In this document: positions 28,026-36,233 of the stretch, in pieces
Layout of the letters: every line of letters starts with the position of its first letter
Numbering within the stretch: the first letter of the stretch is position 1
Assembly (NCBI RefSeq): GCF_002913045.1
Contig: NZ_PPAF01000004.1
Span: 171,465 to 235,464, forward strand
Direction of reading: 5' to 3'
Source: Campylobacter concisus
GTDB taxonomy: Bacteria; Campylobacterota; Campylobacteria; Campylobacterales; Campylobacteraceae
DNA: 64,000 bases
Notes under the pieces: model-generated
Databases searched by the model: none
The model's input: the letters and a program-made list of their open reading frames with translations, nothing else
Told to the model about the DNA's origin: nothing
Program-made: the position numbers and the translations under genes

Positions 28026-28586
28026 ATGAGTGAAATTTTAGTCGTATCAGGTCACACCGACCTTGAAAATTCCTTTGCAAATAAGATCATTTTAGGCGAG
28101 CTAAAAAAGCACCTGCCAGAGGCTAAATTTGACATACTAAGCGAGCTTTATAAAAACTACGCTATCGATGTAAAAGCTGAGCAAGAAAAGCTAGTAAAGG
28201 CTGATGTGATCGTACTTGTTTATCCATTTTTCTGGTACGGTGTGCCATCGCTTTTACAAAAGTGGTTTGAGGACGTGCTAGTTCATGGCTTCTCTCATGG
28301 CAGCAAGGGAGATAAGCTACGTGGCAAAAAGCTGGTGCTTTCATTTACTTCTGGCGCGCCTGAAGAGCTTTATAAAAAAGAAGCGCTTCAGCGATACGAG
28401 ATAGAGGAGTTTCTGCCGCCACTTAGGGCTCTAGCAAATATGTGCGGCATGGAGTTTGCAGGCTATGTTTATAGCGGAGGGCTATCATATCAGAGCAGGC
28501 ACGATGAGGCAAAGCTTACTTTGATGAGGCAAAAGGCGCTCGATCATGCAAAGAGGCTAGGCGAGCTGATAGGTAAAATTTCATGA
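28026..28586 (+). CDS. Flavodoxin-fold NAD(P)H oxidoreductase (KefF/MdaB-like)
   Basis: 186 residues with the flavodoxin-like quinone reductase pattern: N-terminal ILVVSGHTDLENS, then VLVYPFFWYGVPSLLQKWFEDV and GFSHG, which line the FMN site in this family. It probably reduces quinones or aromatic electrophiles. AAGGGG precedes the ATG. It ends the oxidoreductase/esterase run and overlaps the DUF2798 gene by 4 bases (ATGA). Confidence 0.82.
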   Translation: MSEILVVSGHTDLENSFANKIILGELKKHLPEAKFDILSELYKNYAIDVKAEQEKLVKADVIVLVYPFFWYGVPSLLQKWFEDVLVHGFSHGSKGDKLRGKKLVLSFTSGAPEELYKKEALQRYEIEEFLPPLRALANMCGMEFAGYVYSGGLSYQSRHDEAKLTLMRQKALDHAKRLGELIGKIS

Positions 28587-28807
28587 TACCAGCAAAATTT
28601 TATAAATATGTTTTTGCGTTTATAATGTCAGCATTTATGGCGTTTTTTATGTCATTTGTGCTGACATATCTAAACCTTGGTTTTATTGATGGCTTTGTTA
28701 AAATTTGGCTAACTGCTTACATTAAAGCCTTTGCGGTAGCGTATCCAGTGCTTTTGCTAGTCTCTCCATTTGTAACAAAACTCACACAAATTTTATGTAA
28801 AAAATAA
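28583..28807 (+). CDS. DUF2798-type small membrane protein
   Basis: 74 residues with two TM helices (about 8-29 and 43-64). The spacing and the MSAFMAFFMSFVLTY start match DUF2798 proteins. It starts inside the stop of the preceding reductase gene, so the two are translationally coupled. Function unknown. Confidence 0.7.
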   Translation: MIPAKFYKYVFAFIMSAFMAFFMSFVLTYLNLGFIDGFVKIWLTAYIKAFAVAYPVLLLVSPFVTKLTQILCKK

Positions 28808-28863
28808 AATAATAATATACGTTATCAATAAAAATTATTATTTACTTATTTTAATTATTTGGT

Positions 28864-28869
28864 TATAAT
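28864..28869 (+). promoter_or_regulatory. Putative -10 box of the desulforubrerythrin gene
   Basis: TATAAT in GGTTATAATCC, 31 bases before the ATG; AGGAG at 28891-28895. The upstream 40 bases are almost pure A/T and could hold a PerR-type site, which I cannot define. Confidence 0.55.
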
Positions 28870-28900
28870 CCAATCAAAATTTATCAAAATAGGAGTCAAA

Positions 28901-29545
28901 ATGAGACAGTACGAAACATACAAATGCGAAAAATGCGGCAACGAGATCGAGGTACAAAAAGTTGGCGGCGGTACACTAACCTGTTGCGGCGAAGAGATGA
29001 AGTGCGTGACTGAAAATTTAACAGCGGTAAATTTGATGAAGGCATTTGCTGGCGAGTCGCAAGCTAGAAACAAGTACGAGCTTTACGGCGACCTAGCCAA
29101 AGAAGCAGGCTATCATGCTATTGCTAGACACTTTTACGAAGCAGCTGAAAATGAAAAATGGCACGCAAGAGCGGAGTTTAAAAAATATCACGAGCTAATG
29201 AACGATCCGATCGATAAGATGGATAAAAATTTACTTGATGCGGCAGCTGGCGAAAACTACGAGCATACGACGATGTATCCAGACTTTGCAAAGATCGCAA
29301 AAGAAGAAGAGTTAAGAGATGTTGAAAGGCTATTTAACGCGATCGGCAAGGTCGAGGTTGAGCATGAAAGAGAATATCTAGAGCTTAAAAAGATGCTTGA
29401 TGAAGAGGGCTTTTTTGAGAGCGACGAGGAAGATATCTGGGTTTGTGAGGTGTGCGGACACGTTCACAGAGGCAAAAAAGCTCCAGGTGCTTGCCCACTT
29501 TGCAAAGCTCCAAAAGAGTATTTTAAACGCGAATTTCTAGGCTAA
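28901..29545 (+). CDS. rrc: Desulforubrerythrin (non-heme iron peroxide-detoxifying protein)
   Basis: 214 residues in three parts: an N-terminal desulforedoxin-like iron site (CEKCG ... CCGEEM), a four-helix diiron bundle with AFAGESQARNKYE and the HFYEAAENEKWHA and GKVEVEHEREY glutamate motifs, and a C-terminal rubredoxin (CEVCG ... CPLCK). This is the architecture of Campylobacter Rrc, which removes hydrogen peroxide. The start chosen has AGGAG 5 bases upstream; an in-frame start 42 bases earlier would precede the promoter. A terminator follows. Confidence 0.92.
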   Translation: MRQYETYKCEKCGNEIEVQKVGGGTLTCCGEEMKCVTENLTAVNLMKAFAGESQARNKYELYGDLAKEAGYHAIARHFYEAAENEKWHARAEFKKYHELMNDPIDKMDKNLLDAAAGENYEHTTMYPDFAKIAKEEELRDVERLFNAIGKVEVEHEREYLELKKMLDEEGFFESDEEDIWVCEVCGHVHRGKKAPGACPLCKAPKEYFKREFLG

Positions 29546-29554
29546 AAAGCCAAA

Positions 29555-29582
29555 AATAGCCAAGACACTTGTCTTGGCTATT
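29555..29582 (+). terminator. Rho-independent terminator after rrc
   Basis: A 13-base perfect inverted repeat (AATAGCCAAGACA / TGTCTTGGCTATT) with almost no spacer, 9 bases after the stop. Confidence 0.8.
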
Positions 29583-29612
29583 AATTTAAGTCATAAAATA
29601 TTATAAAAATGA

Positions 29613-29618
29613 TACAAT
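29613..29618 (+). promoter_or_regulatory. Putative -10 box of the small secreted protein gene
   Basis: TACAAT in ATGATACAATCC, 29 bases before the ATG at 29647. Confidence 0.4.
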
Positions 29619-29646
29619 CCTTTCAAATTTTCACAAGGAGAAAGAG

Positions 29647-29937
29647 ATGAAAAAATCACTTTTAGTTTTAGCTACTCTTGGCTTTGCACTAAGCCTAAAC
29701 GCTGCAGATCTTACAGATACTTGCAAATCATACTTCTCAGACATCGACAAAATGGTCGAAGCTTACAAACAAGCTGGACAAGAGCAACAAGTAAAAATTT
29801 ATGAAGATCAAAAGAAACAATCAATGGATCAACTTGCTGCACTTCCAAAAGAGCAACAAGACGCTACTTGCAAACAAGCTAAAGAGATGTTTGCTCAAGT
29901 AATGGAACAAATGAAAAAACAAGGTCTTTTAAAATAA
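29647..29937 (+). CDS. Small secreted, Gln/Lys-rich protein (DUF5339-like)
   Basis: 96 residues with a signal peptide (MKKSLLVLATLGFALSLNAA) and a mature helical part of about 76 residues. Two cysteines (in DTCKSYF and ATCKQAK) bracket an EQQ/DQL-rich helix and could form a disulfide in the periplasm. It has an AAGGAG ribosome-binding site, its own promoter and flanking hairpins, so it is a single-gene unit. It resembles DUF5339 from memory; function unknown. Confidence 0.65.
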   Translation: MKKSLLVLATLGFALSLNAADLTDTCKSYFSDIDKMVEAYKQAGQEQQVKIYEDQKKQSMDQLAALPKEQQDATCKQAKEMFAQVMEQMKKQGLLK

Positions 29938-29944
29938 ATTTTTT

Positions 29945-29965
29945 ATGGCTAGTTTTTCTAGCCAT
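29945..29965. terminator. Hairpin between convergent genes
   Basis: ATGGCTAG / CTAGCCAT with a T5 loop, between the small secreted protein gene and the end of rmuC. It lacks a clear downstream T-run on either strand, so activity is uncertain. Confidence 0.4.
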
Positions 29966-29968
29966 ATC

Positions 29969-31537
29969 CTAATTCTCTTTTTCTAATTCGTTATTTACAC
30001 CGATCTCTTTTACTTCTATATCTTTTTGCTCATCTGGAGACAAGCGTTTAAAATTTTCAAGTCTACTAACAAGACCATCTCTACCACTAAAACTTGATGC
30101 AAGGGCGTTAAAATGTTTATTTGCAGTATTTAGTGTATTGCTAAGTCTATTCATATGCTCGGCCACATTGCGGACTTTATCATAAATTTTAATCGCACTC
30201 TTTACGATATTTTTGGCCTCTTCATTGCCACGCTCTATGCGCCATAAATTTGCCACTGTGCGAAGAATAGGCATAAGCGTAGTGTGAGATACTAGTATTA
30301 CGCGCTTTTGAAATGCGTAGTCAAAAAGGGAACTATCAAATTTCATAGCCTCGATATATGCTGGCTCAATTGGTATAAACATCAATACAAAATCAGGGCT
30401 ATCAGGTACGATCTCGCCGTAATTTTTACTATTTAAACTATCTATGTGATTTTTCATAGAAGCAATATGCTCTTTCAATGCTAAATTTAGCTCCTCCTCA
30501 TTGCTGGCTGTGATAGCCTTTTCGTAAGCTATAAGTGAGACTTTAGAATCAACTATTAGGTGTTTACCATCTGGTATCTTTACTATAAAATCAGGAATAA
30601 GACGTTTGCCTTCTTCGTTCTTGAAATTTTGTTGTGTCAAGTAATGCTCATCTTTTACAAGTCCAGAAGCCTCAAATGTGCGTTCAAGCTGTATTTCACC
30701 CCAGTTTCCAAGTGTTTTATTGCTACCTTTTAGTGCAGTGGCTAGTGAATTTGCCTCTTTTGACATTGAGATACCAATTTCACTTATGTGCTTAATCTGC
30801 GTTCCTAACGCGCTCATGCCTTTAACTGATTCGTCGTGGACTGCATTTACGCGCTCTTGAAAGGTTGAAATTTGCTCCTTTAGCGGCTTTAGTAAAAGAT
30901 CTAAAGAATTTTGGCTATTTTGTGTGAAATTTGCACTTTTTTCTTCAAATATTTTATTTGCAAGATTAGAAAATTCCAAATTTAACTCATTTTTTACTTT
31001 TAATAAATTTGCCTCTTGCTCTTTTAGGCTATTTTCTTTTGCTTCTATTTCATTTCTAAGCACAGCCATATCACGTTTTAATCTATTTTCTCTCTCATTT
31101 GCTTCAGCTAAAGCATTTTTATTTTGATTTAGTTCGGCTAGTGCCGCATTAAAATTTGCTTCATTGTTTTTAGCTCGTTCATTTGCTGTACCGATACTCT
31201 CTTTAAGCTCATTTATCACGCGCTCCATCGCATCTTCGGCTTCGTCTTTTTGTACCATTTTGGTTTTTATCGCATCGATCTCACTGATGAGCTCGTCTAT
31301 TCGCTCGTGATTTGACATAAGCCTTGCTTTTTGCTCGCTGATTAGTTGCAGATTTTCACTATTTTTAGATACTAAATTTGTTAGATTTGATGAAATTTCA
31401 AAATTTTCTTGCTCTTTTTGCGCTAAATTTCTCTTTAACTCGAGTTTGTCTCTATTAAATGAATAGATGACAAATATCGCAATCAAAAATAGTACTCCTA
31501 AAAATATGGCAGCATAAAAATAGAAATCTTGTTGCAT
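29969..31537 (-). CDS. rmuC: RmuC family DNA recombination protein
   Basis: 522 residues: an N-terminal TM anchor (about 8-26), a long coiled coil (about 30-205) and the C-terminal RmuC nuclease-fold domain with LGNWGEIQLERTFEASGL and PDFIVKIPDGKHLIVDSKVSL. RmuC restrains inversions and other rearrangements at short repeats in E. coli. AAGGAT lies before the ATG. It faces the upstream small gene convergently and is followed at its 5' side by the ilvD terminator. Confidence 0.88.
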   Translation of the reverse strand: MQQDFYFYAAIFLGVLFLIAIFVIYSFNRDKLELKRNLAQKEQENFEISSNLTNLVSKNSENLQLISEQKARLMSNHERIDELISEIDAIKTKMVQKDEAEDAMERVINELKESIGTANERAKNNEANFNAALAELNQNKNALAEANERENRLKRDMAVLRNEIEAKENSLKEQEANLLKVKNELNLEFSNLANKIFEEKSANFTQNSQNSLDLLLKPLKEQISTFQERVNAVHDESVKGMSALGTQIKHISEIGISMSKEANSLATALKGSNKTLGNWGEIQLERTFEASGLVKDEHYLTQQNFKNEEGKRLIPDFIVKIPDGKHLIVDSKVSLIAYEKAITASNEEELNLALKEHIASMKNHIDSLNSKNYGEIVPDSPDFVLMFIPIEPAYIEAMKFDSSLFDYAFQKRVILVSHTTLMPILRTVANLWRIERGNEEAKNIVKSAIKIYDKVRNVAEHMNRLSNTLNTANKHFNALASSFSGRDGLVSRLENFKRLSPDEQKDIEVKEIGVNNELEKEN

Positions 31538-31574
31538 TTAGTATCCTTAAAAAAATGAAGAAATTTTTATATTT

Positions 31575-31610
31575 TTACAAAAGCAAATAGACTACTCCTT
31601 GCTTTTGTAA
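31575..31610 (-). terminator. Hairpin downstream of ilvD
   Basis: Inverted repeat TTACAAAAGCAA / TTGCTTTTGTAA (12 bp, 12-base loop) just beyond the ilvD stop, in the direction of ilvD transcription. Confidence 0.55.
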
Positions 31611-31617
31611 TAAATTT

Positions 31618-33291
31618 TTATGCTTCTAGCACTGCTCCGTTGCTTGCGTTTGTAACTAGTTTGCGGTATTGCCTTAACCAGCGAGAGGTTAGCGCTTTAT
31701 CAACTGGCTTAAATTCTGCTCTTCTCTTTGCGATCTCAGCCTTGCTTAGGCGAACATTGATCTCGTATTTATCGACGTCTATATCGATGATGTCGCCATC
31801 TTGTAGCAAGCCTATCATGCCGCCCTCAGCTGCTTCTGGGCTTACGTGACCAATACTTAGACCCCTTGTCGCCCCGCTAAAGCGACCATCTGTGATGAGC
31901 GCTACGTCTGCACCAAGGCCTCGTCCCATGATGAGTGAAGTAGGGCTTAGCATCTCTTGCATGCCAGGGCCTCCGCGTGGGCCTTCGTAGCGGATGACGA
32001 CGACATCGCCTTTATCTACTTTACCACTTGAAATGCCAGCTATTGCTTCATCTTGTGAGTTAAAGCAGACTGCTTTGCCGCTAAATTTACGCTCGCCAAC
32101 GATGCCAGCTGTCTTGATGACACAGCCTTGCTCGGCTAAATTTCCAAATAAAATGGCAAGTCCACCAACTTGCGAATAGGCGTTTTCTACTTTATGAATG
32201 ATGCTTTCATCTTTGATGTCACTTACCTTTACACGCTCTCCCAGAGTTTCGCCACTAACTGTGAGATTATCTAGATTTAGCATGCCATTATCTCTGCGTG
32301 AAATTTCTTTTATCACTGCATTCATGCCACCAGCTCTGCCGATATCCTCCATATGCACATTTGGCAAGCTTGGGCTGATCTTAGCGATGTGAGCGATGTT
32401 TTGGCTGATTTTATTTAGCTCTTTGATGTCTAAATTTACGCCAGCCTCTCTTGAGATGGCTAGCATGTGAAGGACGGTGTTACTGCTACCACCCATTGCC
32501 ATATCAACGACAAGCGCGTTGCGGATCGCTTTTTCATTTAGTATGTTTCTGATTTTAAATTTCTCATCAAGTGCGATCTCACAGATCCTACGAGCAGCCT
32601 GCCTGATGAGCTCCTCACGCTCCGGAGTTAGTGCTAGGATAGTGCCGTTGCCAGGGAGTGCTATGCCCATCGCTTCACAAAGCGTGTTCATAGAATTTGC
32701 CGTAAACATACCGCTACAGCTGCCACCGCTTGGACACGCGTTGCACTCGATATCTCTTAGCTCGGCCTCATCTATCTCTTTGGTCTCAAATTTACCAACC
32801 GCCTCAAATGCAGTCGCAAGGTCAATCGGCTTGCCATCTTTTGTGTAGCCCTTTTTCATTGGGCCGCCGCTTACAAACACGGTCGGTACATTTACTCTTA
32901 AAGCGCCCATAACCATACCAGGGACGATCTTATCGCAGTTTGGCATACAAACAAGTGCGTCAAGTGCATGAGCGTTCATCACAGTTTCTATCGAGTTTGC
33001 GATGATCTCGCGGCTAGGCAAGCTATATAGCATGCCTCCATGCCCCATCGCGATGCCGTCATCCACGCCGATGCAGTTAAACTCAAATGGAATACAGCCA
33101 TTTTTGCGAATTTCATCTTTTAAAATTTGCGCATATTTATTTAAGAAAAAGTGCCCAGGAATGATCTCTATAAAGCTGTTTGCAACGCCGATAAAGGGTT
33201 TAGCAAAGTCATCGTCTTTTAGCCCAGTCGCACGCAAAAGTGAGCGGTGTGGGGCTCTTGTGTAGCCTTTTTTGATTATATCGCTTCTCAA
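31618..33291 (-). CDS. ilvD: Dihydroxy-acid dehydratase
   Basis: IlvD dehydrates dihydroxy acids to 2-keto acids in isoleucine and valine synthesis. Its 557 residues carry the Fe-S cysteines in [10 protein letters not shown] and [19 protein letters not shown], and the C-terminal swivel domain with [12 protein letters not shown] and [11 protein letters not shown]. The TTG start has AAAGGAT upstream. A neighbourhood with rrc is as I recall in C. jejuni (Cj0012c/Cj0013c), here separated by two genes. Confidence 0.94.
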   Translation of the reverse strand: MRSDIIKKGYTRAPHRSLLRATGLKDDDFAKPFIGVANSFIEIIPGHFFLNKYAQILKDEIRKNGCIPFEFNCIGVDDGIAMGHGGMLYSLPSREIIANSIETVMNAHALDALVCMPNCDKIVPGMVMGALRVNVPTVFVSGGPMKKGYTKDGKPIDLATAFEAVGKFETKEIDEAELRDIECNACPSGGSCSGMFTANSMNTLCEAMGIALPGNGTILALTPEREELIRQAARRICEIALDEKFKIRNILNEKAIRNALVVDMAMGGSSNTVLHMLAISREAGVNLDIKELNKISQNIAHIAKISPSLPNVHMEDIGRAGGMNAVIKEISRRDNGMLNLDNLTVSGETLGERVKVSDIKDESIIHKVENAYSQVGGLAILFGNLAEQGCVIKTAGIVGERKFSGKAVCFNSQDEAIAGISSGKVDKGDVVVIRYEGPRGGPGMQEMLSPTSLIMGRGLGADVALITDGRFSGATRGLSIGHVSPEAAEGGMIGLLQDGDIIDIDVDKYEINVRLSKAEIAKRRAEFKPVDKALTSRWLRQYRKLVTNASNGAVLEA

Positions 33292-33516
33292 ATTTGATCC
33301 TTTTTTAAAATTTGAGAGGATTTTATCACATATAAAGTATCAAAGATTTTAAAAAATTTTTGCGAATTTAAAAATTTTTTTATTACATAAATAACACATT
33401 AAATTTTTAAAATTTAGCCAAAAAGGATGAGCTAAATAGCTACGAAATTTCGGTAATTTTAATCAAAGCAGTATGCAAAATAATAACGTAAAAATATTAT
33501 CAATGTGTTATAAATA

Positions 33517-33738
33517 TTGATTTATAGGGCTTTATTGTACCCTGGTACAATTTACAAGACCTATGAAAATTTATACAATGCGATAAAATTTTTTAACAAG
33601 GATGAGAAAATGATCGCAAAAATAGAGGGCATAAAAGTGATGCCAATGCAAACTAAAATTTTAAATTCTGGCGCAAACTTTTATGAAAATAACTTCACAA
33701 ATACAACTTTAATTTTTCCTTTTTACGCGAAGAAGTAA
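33517..33738 (+). CDS. Doubtful short ORF
   Basis: A 73-codon frame that begins at a TTG without any ribosome-binding site. An internal ATG at 33610 has an AAGGATGAG upstream and would give 42 residues (MIAKIEGIKVMPMQTK...). There is no hydrophobic segment and no recognisable motif. A perfect palindrome lies inside its 5' part. It may be a gene remnant or a short peptide. The surrounding bases 33292-33516 and 33739-33812 are AT-rich and hold no other gene that I can see. Confidence 0.25.
   Translation: MIYRALLYPGTIYKTYENLYNAIKFFNKDEKMIAKIEGIKVMPMQTKILNSGANFYENNFTNTTLIFPFYAKK
33534..33551. repeat. 18-bp palindrome
   Basis: ATTGTACC-CT-GGTACAAT: 8-base perfect arms around 2 bases. It is too short-looped for a terminator and lacks a T-run; a dimeric repressor site is possible. 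Confidence 0.4.
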
Positions 33739-33812
33739 AACAACTTCTAATCTCCAAAACAAGAGCGATTAGCTTTTATTTTAAATTTAATTTATAGTTA
33801 AGAGAGTTTTAT

Positions 33813-34163
33813 ATGCAAAGTGAAAAAATAGAAATTTTACTTGATGAAGTGAATGAAACAATAGATTCGATATTTAGAACCTGTAATAAAAATGGTGGAA
33901 CAAAGAAAGCTTTGGAAAATAGAAAGCTAAATAAAGAAATTTTAAAAGATAAATTTGTATCGATCTTTTTAAAATTTGACCAGATAGACAATGATAATTT
34001 TAAAAGCACAGTTCTTGCAAGTGATGAGACAAAAGAGCTAAGCGATATGGTAAAAGCATTCGAAGCGGATAAAGATATAGACTTGCCAGAACTAGAGCGA
34101 GCGATAAATTTTAACCTTACTAGAATCAAAGAAGCAATCTATAAATTTCAAAACAACAACTAA
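33813..34163 (+). CDS. Hypothetical small helical protein
   Basis: 116 residues, soluble, highly charged (rich in Lys, Glu, Asp, Asn), with alternating helices and no signal or membrane segment. An AGAGAG-like ribosome-binding site precedes the ATG. One cysteine lies in RTCNKNGG. I do not recognise the family. It stands alone, convergent to assT, with a shared hairpin at the 3' end. The clean start and length make it more likely real than the ORF before it. Confidence 0.55.
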   Translation: MQSEKIEILLDEVNETIDSIFRTCNKNGGTKKALENRKLNKEILKDKFVSIFLKFDQIDNDNFKSTVLASDETKELSDMVKAFEADKDIDLPELERAINFNLTRIKEAIYKFQNNN

Positions 34164-34166
34164 AAG

Positions 34167-34192
34167 CTGGTGCGAGAAAAATCTCACACCAG
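34167..34192. terminator. Terminator between convergent genes
   Basis: CTGGTG-C-GAGA / TCTC-A-CACCAG with an A4 loop and one C/A mismatch, sitting between the 116-residue gene and the assT stop. Confidence 0.6.
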
Positions 34193-34198
34193 ATACTG

Positions 34199-35968
34199 CT
34201 AATAACTAAATACCTCCGGATCAATAACCATCGCCCTATAAGCGACATCATCTCTTGAAGCAGAGTCCACATCCATCTCAAATTTGATCTCATTTGTCTT
34301 TGGATCGATCTCAACTAAGACCATTTTGATAGTCTTGTCAGGACGGAGTAAATTTACATTTGAGCTTGAGATGAAATAGGTATTTTTATCATTTTGCCAC
34401 TCGACGTTACTAGTAACTGCGCTATAAAAGTCAAAGCCACGCTCCTTACCAAACTGCCAAGTTTGCTCTACCGTACCCTTTTTCTCATCTATCTTATACT
34501 CAACCGCACGAGAGTATTTATCCTCTTTAAAGGCTGGCTGCTCCATGCCCCTTGCATCGCCATTGTCAAAGACACTTAGGTGTTTTACACTGCCTTTGTT
34601 GTCGTATCTTGGCGTTAGCCATGCAGTGTGCTGAGTCCATGACCAGTCAAATTCGTCCTCGCATTTTGAGTTTTCGCATTTTATCTTATTGCCTTTGCTA
34701 TCGACTGGAGTTAGCACTTTGGCTTTAAATTCTTCACTCCAGCCCTCAGGCGAAGCTAGTATCCATTTTACTTTTTTATCTCGGCCGATTTTAACGATAC
34801 CTTGGTGGCGAAGTGAGAGGATAATGCTATCGTCGCTCTCATCGTATGAGATAGAATTTACGTGAGCCCAGTTTCTACCTGTGCCAGTAGAGGTGATGTC
34901 GCCAAATGGCTGATCGTTGCTTATCTTTATCTCTTTTGTGTCCATGTCGATATTTAGGCAAACGGCTCTTGCATCAAGCGCTTTTATGAGGTTGCTGCGG
35001 TAGACGTTGTTTCCAAAAATTTCATTTAGATCCCACTCTTCGACCACTTTGCCGGTGTTATCGACCTCGATGATGTGATCTCTTATAGTGTGAGAAATTT
35101 TGCCATCTTTGTGGTGGTAGTTGTATTTGCCAACTCTAAGAAGTACGTGATCGTCCTTTAATGGCATAACTTCATGGCTTAGATCGATGTAGCCTCTTGG
35201 AAGCGGGCGATTATAAATTTCTTTTCCCATAAGGTCATATCTTAGATATCTTTGAGCCATACCAAAGCTGATATCGCCATTTTTTAGCTGATGAAAGCCC
35301 ATCATCATGCCTCCATCCATCACTCTTCTCTCGCTACGATCGTAAAATTTCTGATAGTCAAGATACCATCTAACCTCGCCTTTAGTATCTACGATGTAGT
35401 TTTCGGTAAAGTCATTCCAGCTAGCAGCGCCGCCATTTTTCCAATCAAGCGGTTTATAGACGCTTGTGATCGTGTTATTTATGAGATAGAGCCTGTTTTT
35501 AAAGGCAGGATCGACCTTTTTGACGCGAGTCTTTTGCATGTGAGAAAATCTAAAATCACGGCTATATGTGACGATAGGCTGGGCGTAAATTTTATATGTT
35601 TCTACCTTTTTAGCTCCGTTAAATGTGTAGCTTACGACTACTTCATTTAGATAGTCAGGATAAAGTCCCCAAATAGGCACACCATCATGCGTAAGCAAAG
35701 CATGCTCTGAGACGTTGTAGTCGATGTCGATGCCGCCATCTGGCTTGCCTTTTACTTTGACATGGATATCTTTGATGTCTTTGCCAGCTCTATCGATGAT
35801 AGCAGTTAGCGGTGATACGTCGTAAGGATTTATAAAGACTGATCCAAGCTCGCCTTGAACCTTTACGTGATGAGCCAGGACTCCAGCCTCTAGTGGCGTG
35901 ATGCCTATACTAAGACCACTAACCAAAACAGCCGCAAGGGCAACAGAACCTAAGAAATTCTTGCTCAT
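34199..35968 (-). CDS. assT: Periplasmic arylsulfate sulfotransferase
   Basis: AssT moves sulfate between phenolic compounds in the periplasm without PAPS. The start at 35968 has AAAGGAG upstream and yields a signal peptide (MSKNFLGSVALAAVLVSGLS); an upstream in-frame start would add 14 residues and lacks an SD. Family residues are visible: His in RNWAHVNSI, Arg/His in LSLRHQGIVKI, and the sulfate-accepting His in WTQHTAWL. A cysteine pair in CENSKCED matches the disulfide of the E. coli enzyme. No dsbL/dsbI is adjacent. Length 589 residues. Confidence 0.88.
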   Translation of the reverse strand: MSKNFLGSVALAAVLVSGLSIGITPLEAGVLAHHVKVQGELGSVFINPYDVSPLTAIIDRAGKDIKDIHVKVKGKPDGGIDIDYNVSEHALLTHDGVPIWGLYPDYLNEVVVSYTFNGAKKVETYKIYAQPIVTYSRDFRFSHMQKTRVKKVDPAFKNRLYLINNTITSVYKPLDWKNGGAASWNDFTENYIVDTKGEVRWYLDYQKFYDRSERRVMDGGMMMGFHQLKNGDISFGMAQRYLRYDLMGKEIYNRPLPRGYIDLSHEVMPLKDDHVLLRVGKYNYHHKDGKISHTIRDHIIEVDNTGKVVEEWDLNEIFGNNVYRSNLIKALDARAVCLNIDMDTKEIKISNDQPFGDITSTGTGRNWAHVNSISYDESDDSIILSLRHQGIVKIGRDKKVKWILASPEGWSEEFKAKVLTPVDSKGNKIKCENSKCEDEFDWSWTQHTAWLTPRYDNKGSVKHLSVFDNGDARGMEQPAFKEDKYSRAVEYKIDEKKGTVEQTWQFGKERGFDFYSAVTSNVEWQNDKNTYFISSSNVNLLRPDKTIKMVLVEIDPKTNEIKFEMDVDSASRDDVAYRAMVIDPEVFSY

Positions 35969-36122
35969 TTTTGCTCCTTTAATAAAATTTAATGATATCT
36001 TACTACCCAAATTTCACACAGAACTAACGCTTATATGAAAAGTGGCTTAAATAAATTTATAAAGAAGTCGTTTTAAAGAGTAAAAATAAAAAGAAGAATT
36101 TAGGAGCAAAAGCCCCTAAATT

Positions 36123-36224
36123 TTAGTTATTTGCCTCAAATTTCTTAAGAGAAAAGAGAACAAATTTATAGCTAGCAAATAGCGTCACTGGCCAAAGTAT
36201 CAAAAAAATTCCTGCTTCTAGCAT
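36123..36224 (-). CDS. CydX-like 33-residue small subunit candidate
   Basis: Immediately after cydB on the same strand. AAGGA overlaps the cydB stop, and the ATG follows 9 bases later. The peptide begins MLEAGIFLILWPVTLFASY, has one TM helix (about 4-25), and ends in a basic/polar tail (LKKFEANN). Size, single helix and position match the small subunits (CydX/CioZ/CydS class) found with bd-type oxidases, though the sequence itself is not recognisably CydX. It is too short for standard ORF calling. Confidence 0.65.
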   Translation of the reverse strand: MLEAGIFLILWPVTLFASYKFVLFSLKKFEANN

Positions 36225-36233
36225 CTTTTATCC

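Noticed and set aside
32477..32848. A 123-codon open frame antisense to ilvD
   Set aside because: ilvD is fully conserved here; the antisense frame is a codon-bias shadow.
35291..35650. A 119-codon frame antisense to assT
   Set aside because: Shadow ORF inside assT; no SD or protein-like pattern.
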